This document shows, piece after piece, positions 1 to 9,252 of a DNA stretch of 64,000 bases (position 1 is its first letter; the number at the start of each line of letters is the position of its first letter). Under the pieces are notes generated by a model, which was not told where the DNA came from, did no database searches, and was given only the letters and a program-made list of their open reading frames with translations. This DNA is from Mesorhizobium sp. GTDB lineage: Bacteria > Pseudomonadota > Alphaproteobacteria > Rhizobiales > Rhizobiaceae. Position numbers and translations under genes: made by a program. The DNA lies in the NCBI GenBank assembly GCA_004020545.1, contig SAQE01000032.1, positions 1 through 64,000 of the forward strand, in the 5' to 3' direction.

Positions 1-169
1 AGCTGCACCGGCCGTCACATCACAATCGATTCATCGATCCCCGGACGTGCTCTAGCCGGCAAAGTGCCCGACGATACCCTCTTGCGAAGACGTCAGGATC
101 GGATCGATTTGGAAAGCAGTTGACCGGCTCCAATTCGGATCCGGGAGAGTGCATTCGTAGGAGCGCACC

Positions 170-1585
170 ATGGGCTCGATGATCTATTTGGCTGTTGGCC
201 GCCTCGAAATCGAATGGGGCAAGAACCGGGGTTTCAACGATCATTCCGCTCTGTTCCAGGCGGAGAGCGACGTAGCCAACGTTCCCTATTATTACGTTGG
301 CGATGAAGAGGAAGACGATGCCGTTTTTGAGGACGACATTAGGTATAAGCCAATCGTCGAGTTTAAGGAGGGGCTATCGAAGCCTCTGTCGCAGGTGATC
401 GAGCGCCTTAATCTACTTGGGCACACTTACGCACAGGGCGAACGGGAATTTGCCTACCTTGCAGGCCTCAATGTGTTCGACAGCACCCGCTTTACGTTCG
501 AGCATCTGCGTGACGCGTTGGGAAATGTCGATGTGAACACCATCTCAGCAGACTATGGCGAGGGCGGCGAAGATTTTGGAAAGTTCTTTCGGCGCGAGCT
601 TTCGCCTCGTCTTGGTCTAGATGCGCACCTCAAAGCCGACCCGGTGGAACACCGGGCGGTTTCAGAGGCAATGGAGAACTTGAGCGCCTACACCGTCATG
701 CATTTGCTGGCTCGAAACTCTAGAGCGGCCGAGTTGCCAGTACAGTGGGCATTCAATGATATCGAGCAAGGCGGGTACGGCGGCCGCGAGCTCTTTGTTC
801 GCCCCCTTGATCCAGAAAGCCGCTTTTTGATTGTCACTGAGGGAAGCTCGGACGCGGCAATCCTCCGGCACGCGTGGAAGATTTTGCGCCCACATGTTGC
901 GGATTTCTTTGATTTCGTGGACATGGAGGAAGGCTACCCTTTCTCGGGCACTGGGAATGTCTACCGCTTCGTGCAGGGTCTCATCAGCATCTCGGTACAG
1001 AACAACGTATTGGTTCTCTTCGATAACGATGCGGAGGGTGTTGCAAACTACGAGCGGTGCCGAGGGCTCAAGGTCTTGCCGAACATGCGCATTCTTAAGC
1101 TACCCGATCTTCCCGCCTTTCGCTCCTTCCAGACGATCGGACCCAACGGAGAACTGAAGGCCGACATCAATGGCCGCGGCGCTGCAATCGAGTGCTACTT
1201 GAATCTGGATACGAAGGCTCGCGTACGCTGGACCAGCTACAACTCCAAGGCGGATACCTATTAGGGTGAGCTAGAGGGCAAGACCCGTTACATGCGCGAG
1301 TTCCTTGGGCAGGAGGCACGCCAATCTGGCTATGACTACTCCAGACTCGAAGCCGTATTAGACGCGATCACTGAGAACGCCATAGCGATGCGCGAGTCTA
1401 AGGTGGCTATGGAATGGGATCTGCACTCGGCGCGTAACAGTTACGCTGCGAACGGTTCCATTCCGGCGCGAGTTGCCGCAATGAAGATGAGCCGCAAATC
1501 TCCGAAAGTGGCGCAGCGCGGTCGTCGAAGAACAACCGCGTCGCCGCAGCTCATCCCCCTTGCCAACCCCGCCACCTTCCCCTAA
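170..1585 (+). pseudogene. HEPN/Toprim-type protein, interrupted by in-frame TAG
   Basis: The first open segment (170-1264, 364 codons) has a Toprim-like core: an acidic strand VTEGSSDAAIL with E224 and a LFDNDAEG motif with D285 and D287, the usual metal-binding glutamate and DxD of Toprim folds. The N-terminal part resembles the HEPN/Toprim-associated domain of uncharacterised, possibly defence-related proteins; that link is from memory. At 1262 an amber codon stops the frame, but the same frame stays open to 1585 and continues as GELEGKTRYMREFL, which reads as a natural continuation; one base change (CAG to TAG) would explain it. The tail after about 1430 becomes basic and low-complexity and may not be original. 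GC is visibly lower than in the neighbours, suggesting acquisition by transfer. It could also be expressed as a 364-residue product. Confidence 0.6.
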
Positions 1586-1594
1586 TCTCCCTCT

Positions 1595-1679
1595 GAGAAA
1601 ACCTTTTCCCAAATCGCCTCGCGTCCGCTGACCTCACCCGTCATCACCGCGCAGGGCGATAAGAGAAAACCTTTTCCCA
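1595..1679. promoter_or_regulatory. Two identical 17-bp operator-like sites before lacI
   Basis: The 17-mer GAGAAAACCTTTTCCCA occurs at 1595-1611 and again at 1663-1679, 68 bp apart start to start. Its core GAAAA-CC-TTTTC has symmetric arms, as expected for a LacI-family dimer site. The second copy ends 23 bp before the lacI start. Both copies precede the whole lacI-ABC-GH127 gene set, so autoregulation of the operon is the simplest reading. No copy was seen between lacI and the binding-protein gene. Confidence 0.6.
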
Positions 1680-1702
1680 GCTAAGGGAATTCGCCGCGCC
1701 CC

Positions 1703-2755
1703 ATGTCCGCCGACGCCGAGCCAGTGCCAGTTTCCGCCAAGTCGCCGGTCACGCTGCGCGAGGTGGCGGCTGTGGCCGGCGTCAGCGTGGCAACGGCGTC
1801 GAAGGCGTTGAACGGGCAGGGGCGCATGACCGCCGAGACGCGCGAGCGCATCCGCGAGACGGCGCGGGCGCTCGGCTTCCGGCCGAACAGCCTGGCGCAG
1901 AGCCTTCTTCGTAAGCGGAGCTTTACCGTCGGCCTGCTCACCAACGATACCTATGGCCGCTTCTCGCTGCCGCTGATGGCCGGCGTTTCGGATGCGCTGG
2001 TCGACAATGGCGTCTCGGTGTTCCTGTGCAATGTCGAGGACGACACAAGGCTCGGCCAGCTGCATGTCGAGGCCATGCTCGACAAACGCGTTGACGGCAT
2101 CATCGCCACCGGAAAACGCATCGACCGCCATCTGCCGGTCGATCTCTCCAATTTGCGCGTGCCCGTCGTCTATGCCTTCACCCAGCCCGATGCCGGCGCG
2201 GTCGGCCTCGTCTCCGACGACGCCGGCGGCGCGCGGCTGGCGGTCGAGCATTTTTGCCGGCTCGGGCGCCGCCGCATCGCCCATGTCAGCGGCCCGGAGA
2301 GCTTCGCGGTGGTGCACACGCGGGCGCAGGCCTATCGCGCCGTGCTCGAGGAAAACAGCCTGCCGGTCGGCGAGCCGCTGCTGGGCGCCTGGTCGGAAGC
2401 CTGGGGGCATGAGGCGGTGGCAAAACTGTTCGGCAAGGCGGGCAGGGAGGGGTGGCCGGACGCCGCCTTCTGCGGCAACGACCAGATCGCGCGCGGCGTC
2501 ATCGATGCGCTGCGCGAACGCGGCATCCGCGTGCCCGACGATGTCGGCGTCATCGGCTTCGACAATTGGGAGATCGTGGCCGAGGCGACGCGCCCGCCGC
2601 TCACCTCCGTCGACATGAATCTGGCGACGCTCGGCCGCGAGGCCGGGCTTGCTCTGCTTTCGCTCGTGGGCGGCCAGCCGGCCGCGCCGGGCATCAGGAA
2701 ACTGCCGTGCCGGCTGGTGGTGCGTCAGTCATGCGGCCGTCCGCCGGGCGGTTGA
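1703..2755 (+). CDS. LacI-family transcriptional regulator
   Basis: 350 residues, the usual LacI size. The N-terminal helix-turn-helix (about residues 13-60) contains TLREVAAVAGVSVATASKAL followed by a hinge region like RPNSLAQSLLRKRS. The rest is a periplasmic-binding-protein-like effector domain ending with the usual DDVGVIGFDNWEI and PPLTSVDMN segments. The gene leads a same-strand set of an ABC sugar importer and a GH127 hydrolase, so its effector is probably a sugar released or imported by that system (inference). Two identical operator-like 17-mers lie directly upstream. Confidence 0.93.
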   Translation: MSADAEPVPVSAKSPVTLREVAAVAGVSVATASKALNGQGRMTAETRERIRETARALGFRPNSLAQSLLRKRSFTVGLLTNDTYGRFSLPLMAGVSDALVDNGVSVFLCNVEDDTRLGQLHVEAMLDKRVDGIIATGKRIDRHLPVDLSNLRVPVVYAFTQPDAGAVGLVSDDAGGARLAVEHFCRLGRRRIAHVSGPESFAVVHTRAQAYRAVLEENSLPVGEPLLGAWSEAWGHEAVAKLFGKAGREGWPDAAFCGNDQIARGVIDALRERGIRVPDDVGVIGFDNWEIVAEATRPPLTSVDMNLATLGREAGLALLSLVGGQPAAPGIRKLPCRLVVRQSCGRPPGG

Positions 2756-2805
2756 GGCATCAAACGAAACGGCCGTCGCGCAACGGCCAAACTGGGAGGA
2801 GAACC

Positions 2806-4068
2806 ATGAGGAGGAATATCGTGAAGACCATGTTTGCCAGGCTGGCTTTGGCCGCGGCCGTGATCGGCGGCGGCCTGCAGCCCGCGTCCGCCGAAACCGC
2901 CAACATCTGGGTGCGCGCAGACGGCTCGAACTTCATGCCGCGCATCGTCGACGCCTTCAACAAGGCGCATAAGGACCAGATCAAGCTCGACATCATCCCC
3001 AATGCCGAGATCATCCCGAAATACGGTGCCGCCGCCGCCGGCGGCACCGCGCCCGACGCGCTGTCGCTCGACCTGATCTACACGCCGTCCTTCGCCGCCG
3101 CCGGCCAATTGGAAGACATCACCGACTGGGCAAAATCCTTGCCCTATTTTTCGAGCCTGTCGCCGGCGCATGTGAAGACCGGCACCTATAAGGGCCGCGT
3201 CTACGGCCTCCCGTTCTCGGCCGATTCGTCGGTGCTGATCTGGAACAAGAAGCTGTTCAAGCAGGCCGGGCTTGACCCCGAGAAGGGGCCGACCAACTGG
3301 ACCGAGATCGAGGCCGACGCCGAGAAGGTCAACGCGCTCGGCGGCGACATCAAGGGCTTCTACTTCTCCGGCAATTGCGGCGGCTGCAACATCTTCACCT
3401 TCACGCCGCTGATCTGGGCCTCGGGCGGCGACATCCTCTCGGAGGACGGCTCGAAGGCGACGCTGGACAGTCCGCAACTGCGCGGCGCGATCGACCTCTA
3501 CCGCTCGATGGTGAAGAAGGGGCTGGTGCCCGAGGGCGCGCAGACCGACACCGGCGCCAACTTCTTCGCCGCCTTCGCCGGCGGCAAGATCGGCATCTCG
3601 CCGTCCGGCGCCTTCGCCATCGGCGCGCTCAACACGCAATATCCCGACATCGACTACGGCATCACCTTCCTGCCGGGCAAGGACGGCGGCTGGTCTTCCT
3701 TCGCCGGCGGCGACAATTTCGTCGTCACCAAGGGCACCAAGAAGATCGCCGTGGTGAAGGAGTTCCTCGACTTCGCCTATTCGCTGGAAGGCCAGACCAT
3801 CCTCGCCAAATATGGCAGCCTGCCGGTGCGCGGCGACATCGCCAAGGACGCGCTCAAGGACCTCGATCCGCGCTACCAGGTGGCGGCCGAGGCGATGGCC
3901 AAGGGCCGCACGCCCTATACGGTGGTGTTCAACGACCTGATCAACTCCGCCAACGGCCCGTGGACGCAGATGGTCAACGAGGTGTTCTTCGGCGACGATG
4001 TCGACGGCGCCATTTCGAACGCGCAGGAGACCATGCAATCGATCATCGACCAGGCGCCGCAGAAATAG
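2806..4068 (+). CDS. Sugar ABC transporter substrate-binding protein (family 1)
   Basis: 420 residues from the ATG at 2806, which has a GGGAGGAG ribosome binding site. A signal peptide ends near ALAAAVIGGGLQPASA. The mature protein has the layout of MalE/UgpB-type carbohydrate-binding proteins, including the LPFSADSSVLIWNKKLFKQAG segment typical of the family. It lies 50 bp after lacI and before two permease genes, so it should deliver a carbohydrate to that permease pair in the periplasm. The GH127 gene downstream suggests an arabinose-containing oligosaccharide, but the ligand is not readable from sequence. Confidence 0.9.
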   Translation: MRRNIVKTMFARLALAAAVIGGGLQPASAETANIWVRADGSNFMPRIVDAFNKAHKDQIKLDIIPNAEIIPKYGAAAAGGTAPDALSLDLIYTPSFAAAGQLEDITDWAKSLPYFSSLSPAHVKTGTYKGRVYGLPFSADSSVLIWNKKLFKQAGLDPEKGPTNWTEIEADAEKVNALGGDIKGFYFSGNCGGCNIFTFTPLIWASGGDILSEDGSKATLDSPQLRGAIDLYRSMVKKGLVPEGAQTDTGANFFAAFAGGKIGISPSGAFAIGALNTQYPDIDYGITFLPGKDGGWSSFAGGDNFVVTKGTKKIAVVKEFLDFAYSLEGQTILAKYGSLPVRGDIAKDALKDLDPRYQVAAEAMAKGRTPYTVVFNDLINSANGPWTQMVNEVFFGDDVDGAISNAQETMQSIIDQAPQK

Positions 4069-4245
4069 ACACCAGGGCCAGCCGGCGGCGGGGATCGCGC
4101 AACGCTTCGCCGCCAAGGCTCTGACCGGCCGCCCGCCCCGTCTCCCTGGCCGGGCGGCCGGATGTTGCATCGCTAACGGCAGGGCTATCGCGTTGAGAAA
4201 GCAGTCTCTGACTTTGATCGCCAGCTCGGGGCGCCGCAAGGTTCG

Positions 4246-4414
4246 CTCCCCCTTCTCCCCTTGTGGGAGAAGGTGGCCGAGCGAAGCTCGGTCGGATGAG
4301 GGGTGCTCCAGCTTGGCGATACGTGTGAAATCGCCGCCGCCTCACTCCGTCCAACACCCCTCATCCGTCTCGGCGCTGCGCGCCGATCCACCTTCTCCCA
4401 CAAGGGGAGAAGGA
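4246..4414. repeat. Large intergenic inverted-repeat element, copy 1
   Basis: The 357-bp gap between the binding-protein and first permease genes (4069-4425) holds this element. Its outer arms (about 4246-4305 and 4355-4414) are inverted copies of each other, running from CCTTCTCCCCTTGTGGGAGA inward to the shared CGGATGAGGGGTG. Each arm is itself a hairpin (CCTTCTCCC / GGGAGAAGG). Similar elements lie at 38859-39005 and 58370-58518. The right end contributes AAGGAG, which serves as the ribosome binding site of the permease gene at 4426. Confidence 0.85.
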
Positions 4415-4425
4415 GAGGCGAAGCC

Positions 4426-5352
4426 ATGACCTCCATCACCGCCGCCTCCGCACCGGCCCGCGCCAGAAGACGCGTCGGCGTCAGCCGCCGGCAATGGGTG
4501 GGCCTGCTCTATGTCCTGCCGGCCGTCGCCCTCGTCACCGTCTTCTTCGTCATTCCGCTCGGCATGACGGCATGGATGTCGCTCAACAACTGGCCGCTGA
4601 TGGGCGAGCACGCCTTCATCGGCCTCGACAACTACTTTGCCATCCTGCGCGACAACCGTTTCTGGAACGCGCTCAAATTCACCGCCTACTACACGGTGGT
4701 CGTCACCATCGCGATCTTCGCCGTCGCCTTTCCGCTGGCGATCTTCATCGAAAGGCCGCGGCCGCTCACCAACCTCTACCGCACCGCCTTCTTCATGCCG
4801 GCGGTGGTGGGCTTCGCTTCCGCAAGCCTGCTCTGGTCGTGGCTCTTGAATGTCGATTCCGGCCTGTTCAGCCCGGCCGCCTTCGACCTCGGCCTGACGG
4901 AGAAGAAGGTCAATCTTCTGGCCACCTTCCAGCCGGCCTTCTGGTCGATCATCGCCATGGTGGTCTGGAAGGTCGCCGGCTTCACCATGATCATCCTGAT
5001 GACCGGCCTGCAGTCGATCCCGCAGGACCTGCAGGAGGCGGCCGTCATCGATGGCGCCGGCCCCTTCGCAAGGTTCCGGGCGATCACCTTGCCGCTGATG
5101 CGCCGCACGCTGGCGCTGGCGCTGATCCTGTCGGTCGCCGGCTCGATCCTCGCCTTCGACCAGTTCTACATCATCCTGCGCGGCGGCCCGCGCAACCAGA
5201 CACTGACGGCGGTCTACTGGATCTTCAACCAGTCCTTCGTGTCGTTCAAGCTCGGCTACGGCGCCGCGCTTTCCATGGTGCTGCTGGTCATCCTGGTGGC
5301 GCTCAGCCTCATCCAGCTCTGGCTGCTGCGCAAGCCCGAGGGGCTCGACTGA
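4426..5352 (+). CDS. Sugar ABC transporter permease (MalF/UgpA type)
   Basis: 308 residues with about six membrane segments and the permease EAA loop DLQEAAVIDGAGPFARFRAI near residues 204-223, which docks on the ATPase. The ATG at 4426 is chosen because AAGGAG precedes it and the protein then starts at the usual distance from the first membrane helix. The ribosome binding site lies in the right end of the inverted-repeat element. The stop overlaps the next start (TGATG), so the two permeases are translationally coupled. Together they form the inner-membrane channel for the binding protein upstream. Confidence 0.92.
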   Translation: MTSITAASAPARARRRVGVSRRQWVGLLYVLPAVALVTVFFVIPLGMTAWMSLNNWPLMGEHAFIGLDNYFAILRDNRFWNALKFTAYYTVVVTIAIFAVAFPLAIFIERPRPLTNLYRTAFFMPAVVGFASASLLWSWLLNVDSGLFSPAAFDLGLTEKKVNLLATFQPAFWSIIAMVVWKVAGFTMIILMTGLQSIPQDLQEAAVIDGAGPFARFRAITLPLMRRTLALALILSVAGSILAFDQFYIILRGGPRNQTLTAVYWIFNQSFVSFKLGYGAALSMVLLVILVALSLIQLWLLRKPEGLD

Positions 5353-6209
5353 TGGCCGAGGCGATGTCGCAGAACCGCAAGGCGGCCTTCAGCCTCGCCA
5401 GGCATTCCACCGGCATGATCGCCTCGGTGCTGTTCCTGGCGCCCATCGTCTGGACGGTGCTCTCCACCTTCAAGCCGGCGCAGGAAGCGCGCCAGCCGCC
5501 GCTGCCGCCCTGGCCGACCACCGGATTCTCGGTCGAGAATTATCAGACGCTGAACACCTTCGGCGACGGGCTGTGGGCCTCGGCGCAGAACAGCATCTAC
5601 GTCTCGGTGATGACGGTGCTCCTCTCGGTGCTGGTCAGCGTGCTCGCCGGCTATGGCTTCTCGCGCTTCCGCTTTCCGTTCCGGGATTTCTTCTTCGTGC
5701 TCATCCTGTCGACGATCATGATCCCGTTCCAGTCGATCCTGACGCCGATCTTCCTGGTGCTGACGAGGCTCGGCCTCCACAACACGCTGACCGGGCTGGT
5801 CTGCGTCTACGTCACCCTGCAACTGCCGTTCTCGATCTTCATGATGCGCAACGCCTTCGACGCCGTGCCGCGCGAGATCGAGGAGGCTGCGCGCATGGAC
5901 GGCGCCAACAACGTCACCATGCTGGTCAAGGTGATGCTGCCGCTGGTCTGGCCGGGCGTCGTCACCATCGCGCTCTTCGCCTTCCTCGGCGCCTGGAACG
6001 AGTTCCTGGCGGCCCTCGTGCTGATGACCGACCAGTCCAAATTCACCCTGCCGGTGATGATGACCGCGCTCCAGTCCGGCCGCTTCGGCGCCATCGACTG
6101 GGGCGCGGTGCAGGCCGGCGTCACGGTGATGATGGTGCCTTGCCTGATCCTCTTCCTGGCGTTGCAGCGCTTCTACATCCGCGGCCTGATGGCCGGGGCC
6201 GTCAAATGA
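5352..6209 (+). CDS. Sugar ABC transporter permease (MalG/UgpE type)
   Basis: 285 residues, starting inside the stop codon of the preceding permease. About six membrane segments are visible and the EAA loop reads EIEEAARMDGANNVTMLVKV, followed by the LGAWNEFLAAL segment typical of MalG-type permeases. It pairs with the upstream permease to form the channel. No ATP-binding subunit gene is present in this operon, so a shared ATPase of the UgpC/MsmK type encoded elsewhere is presumably used. Confidence 0.92.
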   Translation: MAEAMSQNRKAAFSLARHSTGMIASVLFLAPIVWTVLSTFKPAQEARQPPLPPWPTTGFSVENYQTLNTFGDGLWASAQNSIYVSVMTVLLSVLVSVLAGYGFSRFRFPFRDFFFVLILSTIMIPFQSILTPIFLVLTRLGLHNTLTGLVCVYVTLQLPFSIFMMRNAFDAVPREIEEAARMDGANNVTMLVKVMLPLVWPGVVTIALFAFLGAWNEFLAALVLMTDQSKFTLPVMMTALQSGRFGAIDWGAVQAGVTVMMVPCLILFLALQRFYIRGLMAGAVK

Positions 6210-6236
6210 TTTCCCGTATTCGAATGGAGTGACGTT

Positions 6237-8225
6237 ATGACCGCATCGCAGCCCGCCGGCGCAACCGAGACTGCCAAGCCGAAGCTCGCCTTCCGGCCGC
6301 TGCCTGTGCCGCAGGTCGATGTCCGCGGCTTCTGGGGCGACTGGGTCGACGCGGTTGCCGCTAAGACCGCCGGCATCCTCTACGACCGCTGCGTCGAGGC
6401 CCGCATGCTGGAGCAGATCGATCCGGACCGGCCGTCGCCGGGCGTCGTCATCCCGTTCCATTCGCCATCGCCGGATGAGGCGGACGCCCAGGGCGCCGAG
6501 TTCACCGGATCGACGGTGACGACGCAGATGTTCTGGGATTCCGACTGGGGCAAGACCATCGAGACCGCGGCCTATTCGCTCTACCGGCGCCGCAATCCCG
6601 AGCTGGAAAAGAAGATCGATGCCGTCATCGACATGTACGGCAAGCTGCAGCAGCCGGACGGCTATCTCTCGAGCTGGTACCAGCGCATCCAGCCCGGCCT
6701 GCGCTGGACCAACCTCCGCGACTGCCACGAGCTCTATTGCGCGGGCCATCTGATCGAGGGCGCGGTCGCCTACTACCAGGCCACGGGGAAGCGCAAGCTG
6801 CTCGACATCATGTGCCGCTACGCCGACCACATCGCTTCGATGTTCGGCCCCGAGCCCGACAAAAGGAAAGGCTACTGCGGCCACGAGGAGATCGAGCTGG
6901 CGCTGGTCAAGCTCGCTCGGGCGACGGGCGAGAAGAAATACATGGAACTCGCCAAATATTTCATCGACCAGCGTGGCCAGCAGCCGCATTATTTCGACGA
7001 GGAGGCGCGCGCCCGTGGCGCGGACCCGAAGGCCTATCATTTCAAGACCTACCAATACAATCAGTCGCACAAGCCGGTGCGCGAGCAGGATAAGGTCGTC
7101 GGCCATGCGGTAAGGGCGATGTACCTCTTCTCCGGCATGGCCGACATTGCCACCGAATATGGCGACGACAGCCTGCGCGCGGCGCTCGACCGGCTGTGGG
7201 ACGATCTCACGACCAAAAGCCTCTACGTCACCGGCGGCATCGGCCCGTCGGCGCACAACGAAGGCTTCACCAGCGACTACGACCTGCCCAACGAAACCGC
7301 CTATGCCGAGACCTGCGCTTCCGTCGGCCTGGTGTTCTGGGCAAGCCGCATGCTTGGCATGGGGCCGAATGCCCGCTACGCCGACATGATGGAGCGCGCG
7401 CTCTACAACGGCTCGATCTCGGGCTTGTCGCTCGACGGCTCGCTGTTCTTCTACGAGAATCCGCTGGAGAGCCGGGGAGGGCACCACCGCTGGAAATGGC
7501 ACCGCTGCCCGTGCTGCCCGCCCAATATCGGGCGGATGGTCGCGTCCATCGGCAGCTATTTCTACGGCCTCGCCGACGATGCTCTGGCCGTCCATCTCTA
7601 TGGCGACTCGACGGTGCGCTTCGAGATAGCCGGCCGGCCGGTGAGCCTCGTCCAGACCAGCAGCTATCCCTGGGACGGCGCCGTTGCGATCGAGATCGAG
7701 GCCGAGACGCCGACTGCGTTCACGCTTCATCTGCGCGTGCCTGCCTGGTGCCGCAACGCGGCGCTCAAGGTGAACGGCAAGATGGTCGATCTCGATACGG
7801 CGACGAGCGACGGCTATGCCGCGATCCGGCGCGAGTGGCAAAAGGGCGACCGGGTCGAGCTCGACCTCGAAATGTCGATGGGCCGCCTCTTCGCCAACCC
7901 GGAAGTGCGCCAGGACATCGGCCGCGTCGCGCTGGCCCGCGGTCCGCTGATCTACTGCGTCGAGGAAACCGACAACGGCGGCGGGCTGCACCGCATTGCC
8001 TTGCCGCGCGAGGCCAGGCTCGAGGCGCATGCCGAGCCGAACCTGCTCGGCGGCATCGTCACGCTCTCGGCTATCGGCAGCAGGGCCGAGGCGGAGAACT
8101 GGGGCGGCGATCTCTACCGCGCCGAGCCGCCGGCGACCGAAGAGACGAAGCTCAAGGCGGTTCCCTACTTCGCCTGGGACAACCGCGATCCCGGCGAGAT
8201 GCTGGTCTGGCTAAGGGAAGAATGA
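6237..8225 (+). CDS. GH127 family beta-L-arabinofuranosidase-like hydrolase
   Basis: 662 residues, close to the size of characterised GH127 (DUF1680) beta-L-arabinofuranosidases such as HypBA1. The zinc and catalytic cysteine signature of the family is intact: the E-x-C pair in AYAETCASVGL and the double cysteine in HRCPCCPPNIGRM. In HypBA1 these correspond to Glu338/Cys340 and Cys417/Cys418, of which Cys417 is the nucleophile. No signal peptide is seen, so it should act in the cytosol on imported oligosaccharide. It follows the permease gene by 27 bp. The exact sugar specificity is inferred from family membership only. Confidence 0.85.
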   Translation: MTASQPAGATETAKPKLAFRPLPVPQVDVRGFWGDWVDAVAAKTAGILYDRCVEARMLEQIDPDRPSPGVVIPFHSPSPDEADAQGAEFTGSTVTTQMFWDSDWGKTIETAAYSLYRRRNPELEKKIDAVIDMYGKLQQPDGYLSSWYQRIQPGLRWTNLRDCHELYCAGHLIEGAVAYYQATGKRKLLDIMCRYADHIASMFGPEPDKRKGYCGHEEIELALVKLARATGEKKYMELAKYFIDQRGQQPHYFDEEARARGADPKAYHFKTYQYNQSHKPVREQDKVVGHAVRAMYLFSGMADIATEYGDDSLRAALDRLWDDLTTKSLYVTGGIGPSAHNEGFTSDYDLPNETAYAETCASVGLVFWASRMLGMGPNARYADMMERALYNGSISGLSLDGSLFFYENPLESRGGHHRWKWHRCPCCPPNIGRMVASIGSYFYGLADDALAVHLYGDSTVRFEIAGRPVSLVQTSSYPWDGAVAIEIEAETPTAFTLHLRVPAWCRNAALKVNGKMVDLDTATSDGYAAIRREWQKGDRVELDLEMSMGRLFANPEVRQDIGRVALARGPLIYCVEETDNGGGLHRIALPREARLEAHAEPNLLGGIVTLSAIGSRAEAENWGGDLYRAEPPATEETKLKAVPYFAWDNRDPGEMLVWLREE

Positions 8226-8293
8226 GGGCCGGCCCTGCGCCGTTATCGGGCGCGGCGCGGCAGCATCACGATCGAAGTTGCGGCCGCGCAGGC

Positions 8294-9100
8294 CTATTGA
8301 ATGCCGGCTGCCGGAACGTGCGGCCGGACATTCATGCTCACTTCCGTCACCAACTTGCGCCGAAGGGCCGTGACGTAGTCGTGCGGTCCTTTCGGCGACA
8401 TCACGAACGCTTGTGAGCCGCCGATCACGGACCGGGCAAAGTAGGACGCCAGCGGTTGCTTGGGGTCCTCGTCGTCCGCTGGAATGGCAATCGCGTTGAT
8501 CGTGTATCCTTTGGCGATGGCGTTCAGCCTGCTTGGCTGAACGGGGAGCCCGTCGTTGTTCTCGCCATTCGAAGAGATGTCGATCACTTTCTTCATCGCA
8601 TTGCCCGGAAACCGGTCGAGCAGAAGACTTCCAACATCGATGGCCGCCGAAACCGAAGTTCCGCCCCGGCCTCGGCGGAGGTAGCCGGTGTCGCCGTTCT
8701 TCCTGATCGCCGATGCGGCCGCCTTGGCGTCTTCCAGTCCGCAGACGCGCGTCCACGGCAGCACGGTTCGCGTGTAGCCGGGGCTCGACCATTCGAAATA
8801 GGCGACGCCGATGCAGCCAAGGTAATTCTGGGAGATGGCCCTGATGATCTCGGGCGAGGTGAGTGCCGCGGCATGACCCTCGCGCTGCAGGTCGGCGATC
8901 CTGGGAGCGATCGAGGAGGAGAAGTCAACGGCGAAGACCACGGCGACGTCGACGTTCATCTTCGCGCCATCGACGTTGGCGGCATATGCCGTCGGGGCCC
9001 AAAACCCCGCGGCTGCGAGCGTTGCCAGTCTCAGCAAAAAACTGGCCCGCTTCCCCGGCCCGGCAAACAGGAGCAGCACGTTGGCTGTGAGCTTTGACAT
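8294..9100 (-). CDS. DUF1194 (VWA-like) secreted protein
   Basis: About 268 residues from the ATG at 9100 (GAGGGGG lies just upstream; an in-frame start at 9127 is also possible). An N-terminal hydrophobic signal segment ends near AAGFWAPTAYA. The body begins VDVAVVFAVDFSSSI, containing a DxSxS motif like the metal-ion-dependent adhesion site of von Willebrand A domains, and matches the DUF1194 family in layout. Its function is unknown; the family is common in rhizobia. It is transcribed away from the regulator gene at 9253. Confidence 0.8.
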   Translation of the reverse strand: MSKLTANVLLLFAGPGKRASFLLRLATLAAAGFWAPTAYAANVDGAKMNVDVAVVFAVDFSSSIAPRIADLQREGHAAALTSPEIIRAISQNYLGCIGVAYFEWSSPGYTRTVLPWTRVCGLEDAKAAASAIRKNGDTGYLRRGRGGTSVSAAIDVGSLLLDRFPGNAMKKVIDISSNGENNDGLPVQPSRLNAIAKGYTINAIAIPADDEDPKQPLASYFARSVIGGSQAFVMSPKGPHDYVTALRRKLVTEVSMNVRPHVPAAGIQ

Positions 9101-9252
9101 TCGCCGCACCCCCTCGGCCAGAAACAAGCGGACGCTAATTCAGCGAAGCCTAAATCAGAGATCGTCACGACAGCGCTTGGGGGCCGGGCTGCCGAGTTTC
9201 CGCAGCGTTAGTTTTGAGTTAGGATTCCGTCAGGCTGGGGTCCTGTTAAGCA

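Noticed and set aside
1262-1264. Programmed recoding of TAG in the HEPN/Toprim-type gene
   Set aside because: No hairpin or recoding signal was recognised after the codon; a point mutation is simpler.
5256-8030. A 924-codon open frame on the minus strand
   Set aside because: It lies opposite the permease and GH127 genes, has Arg/His/Asp-rich low-complexity translation and no family features; third-position GC bias creates such frames.
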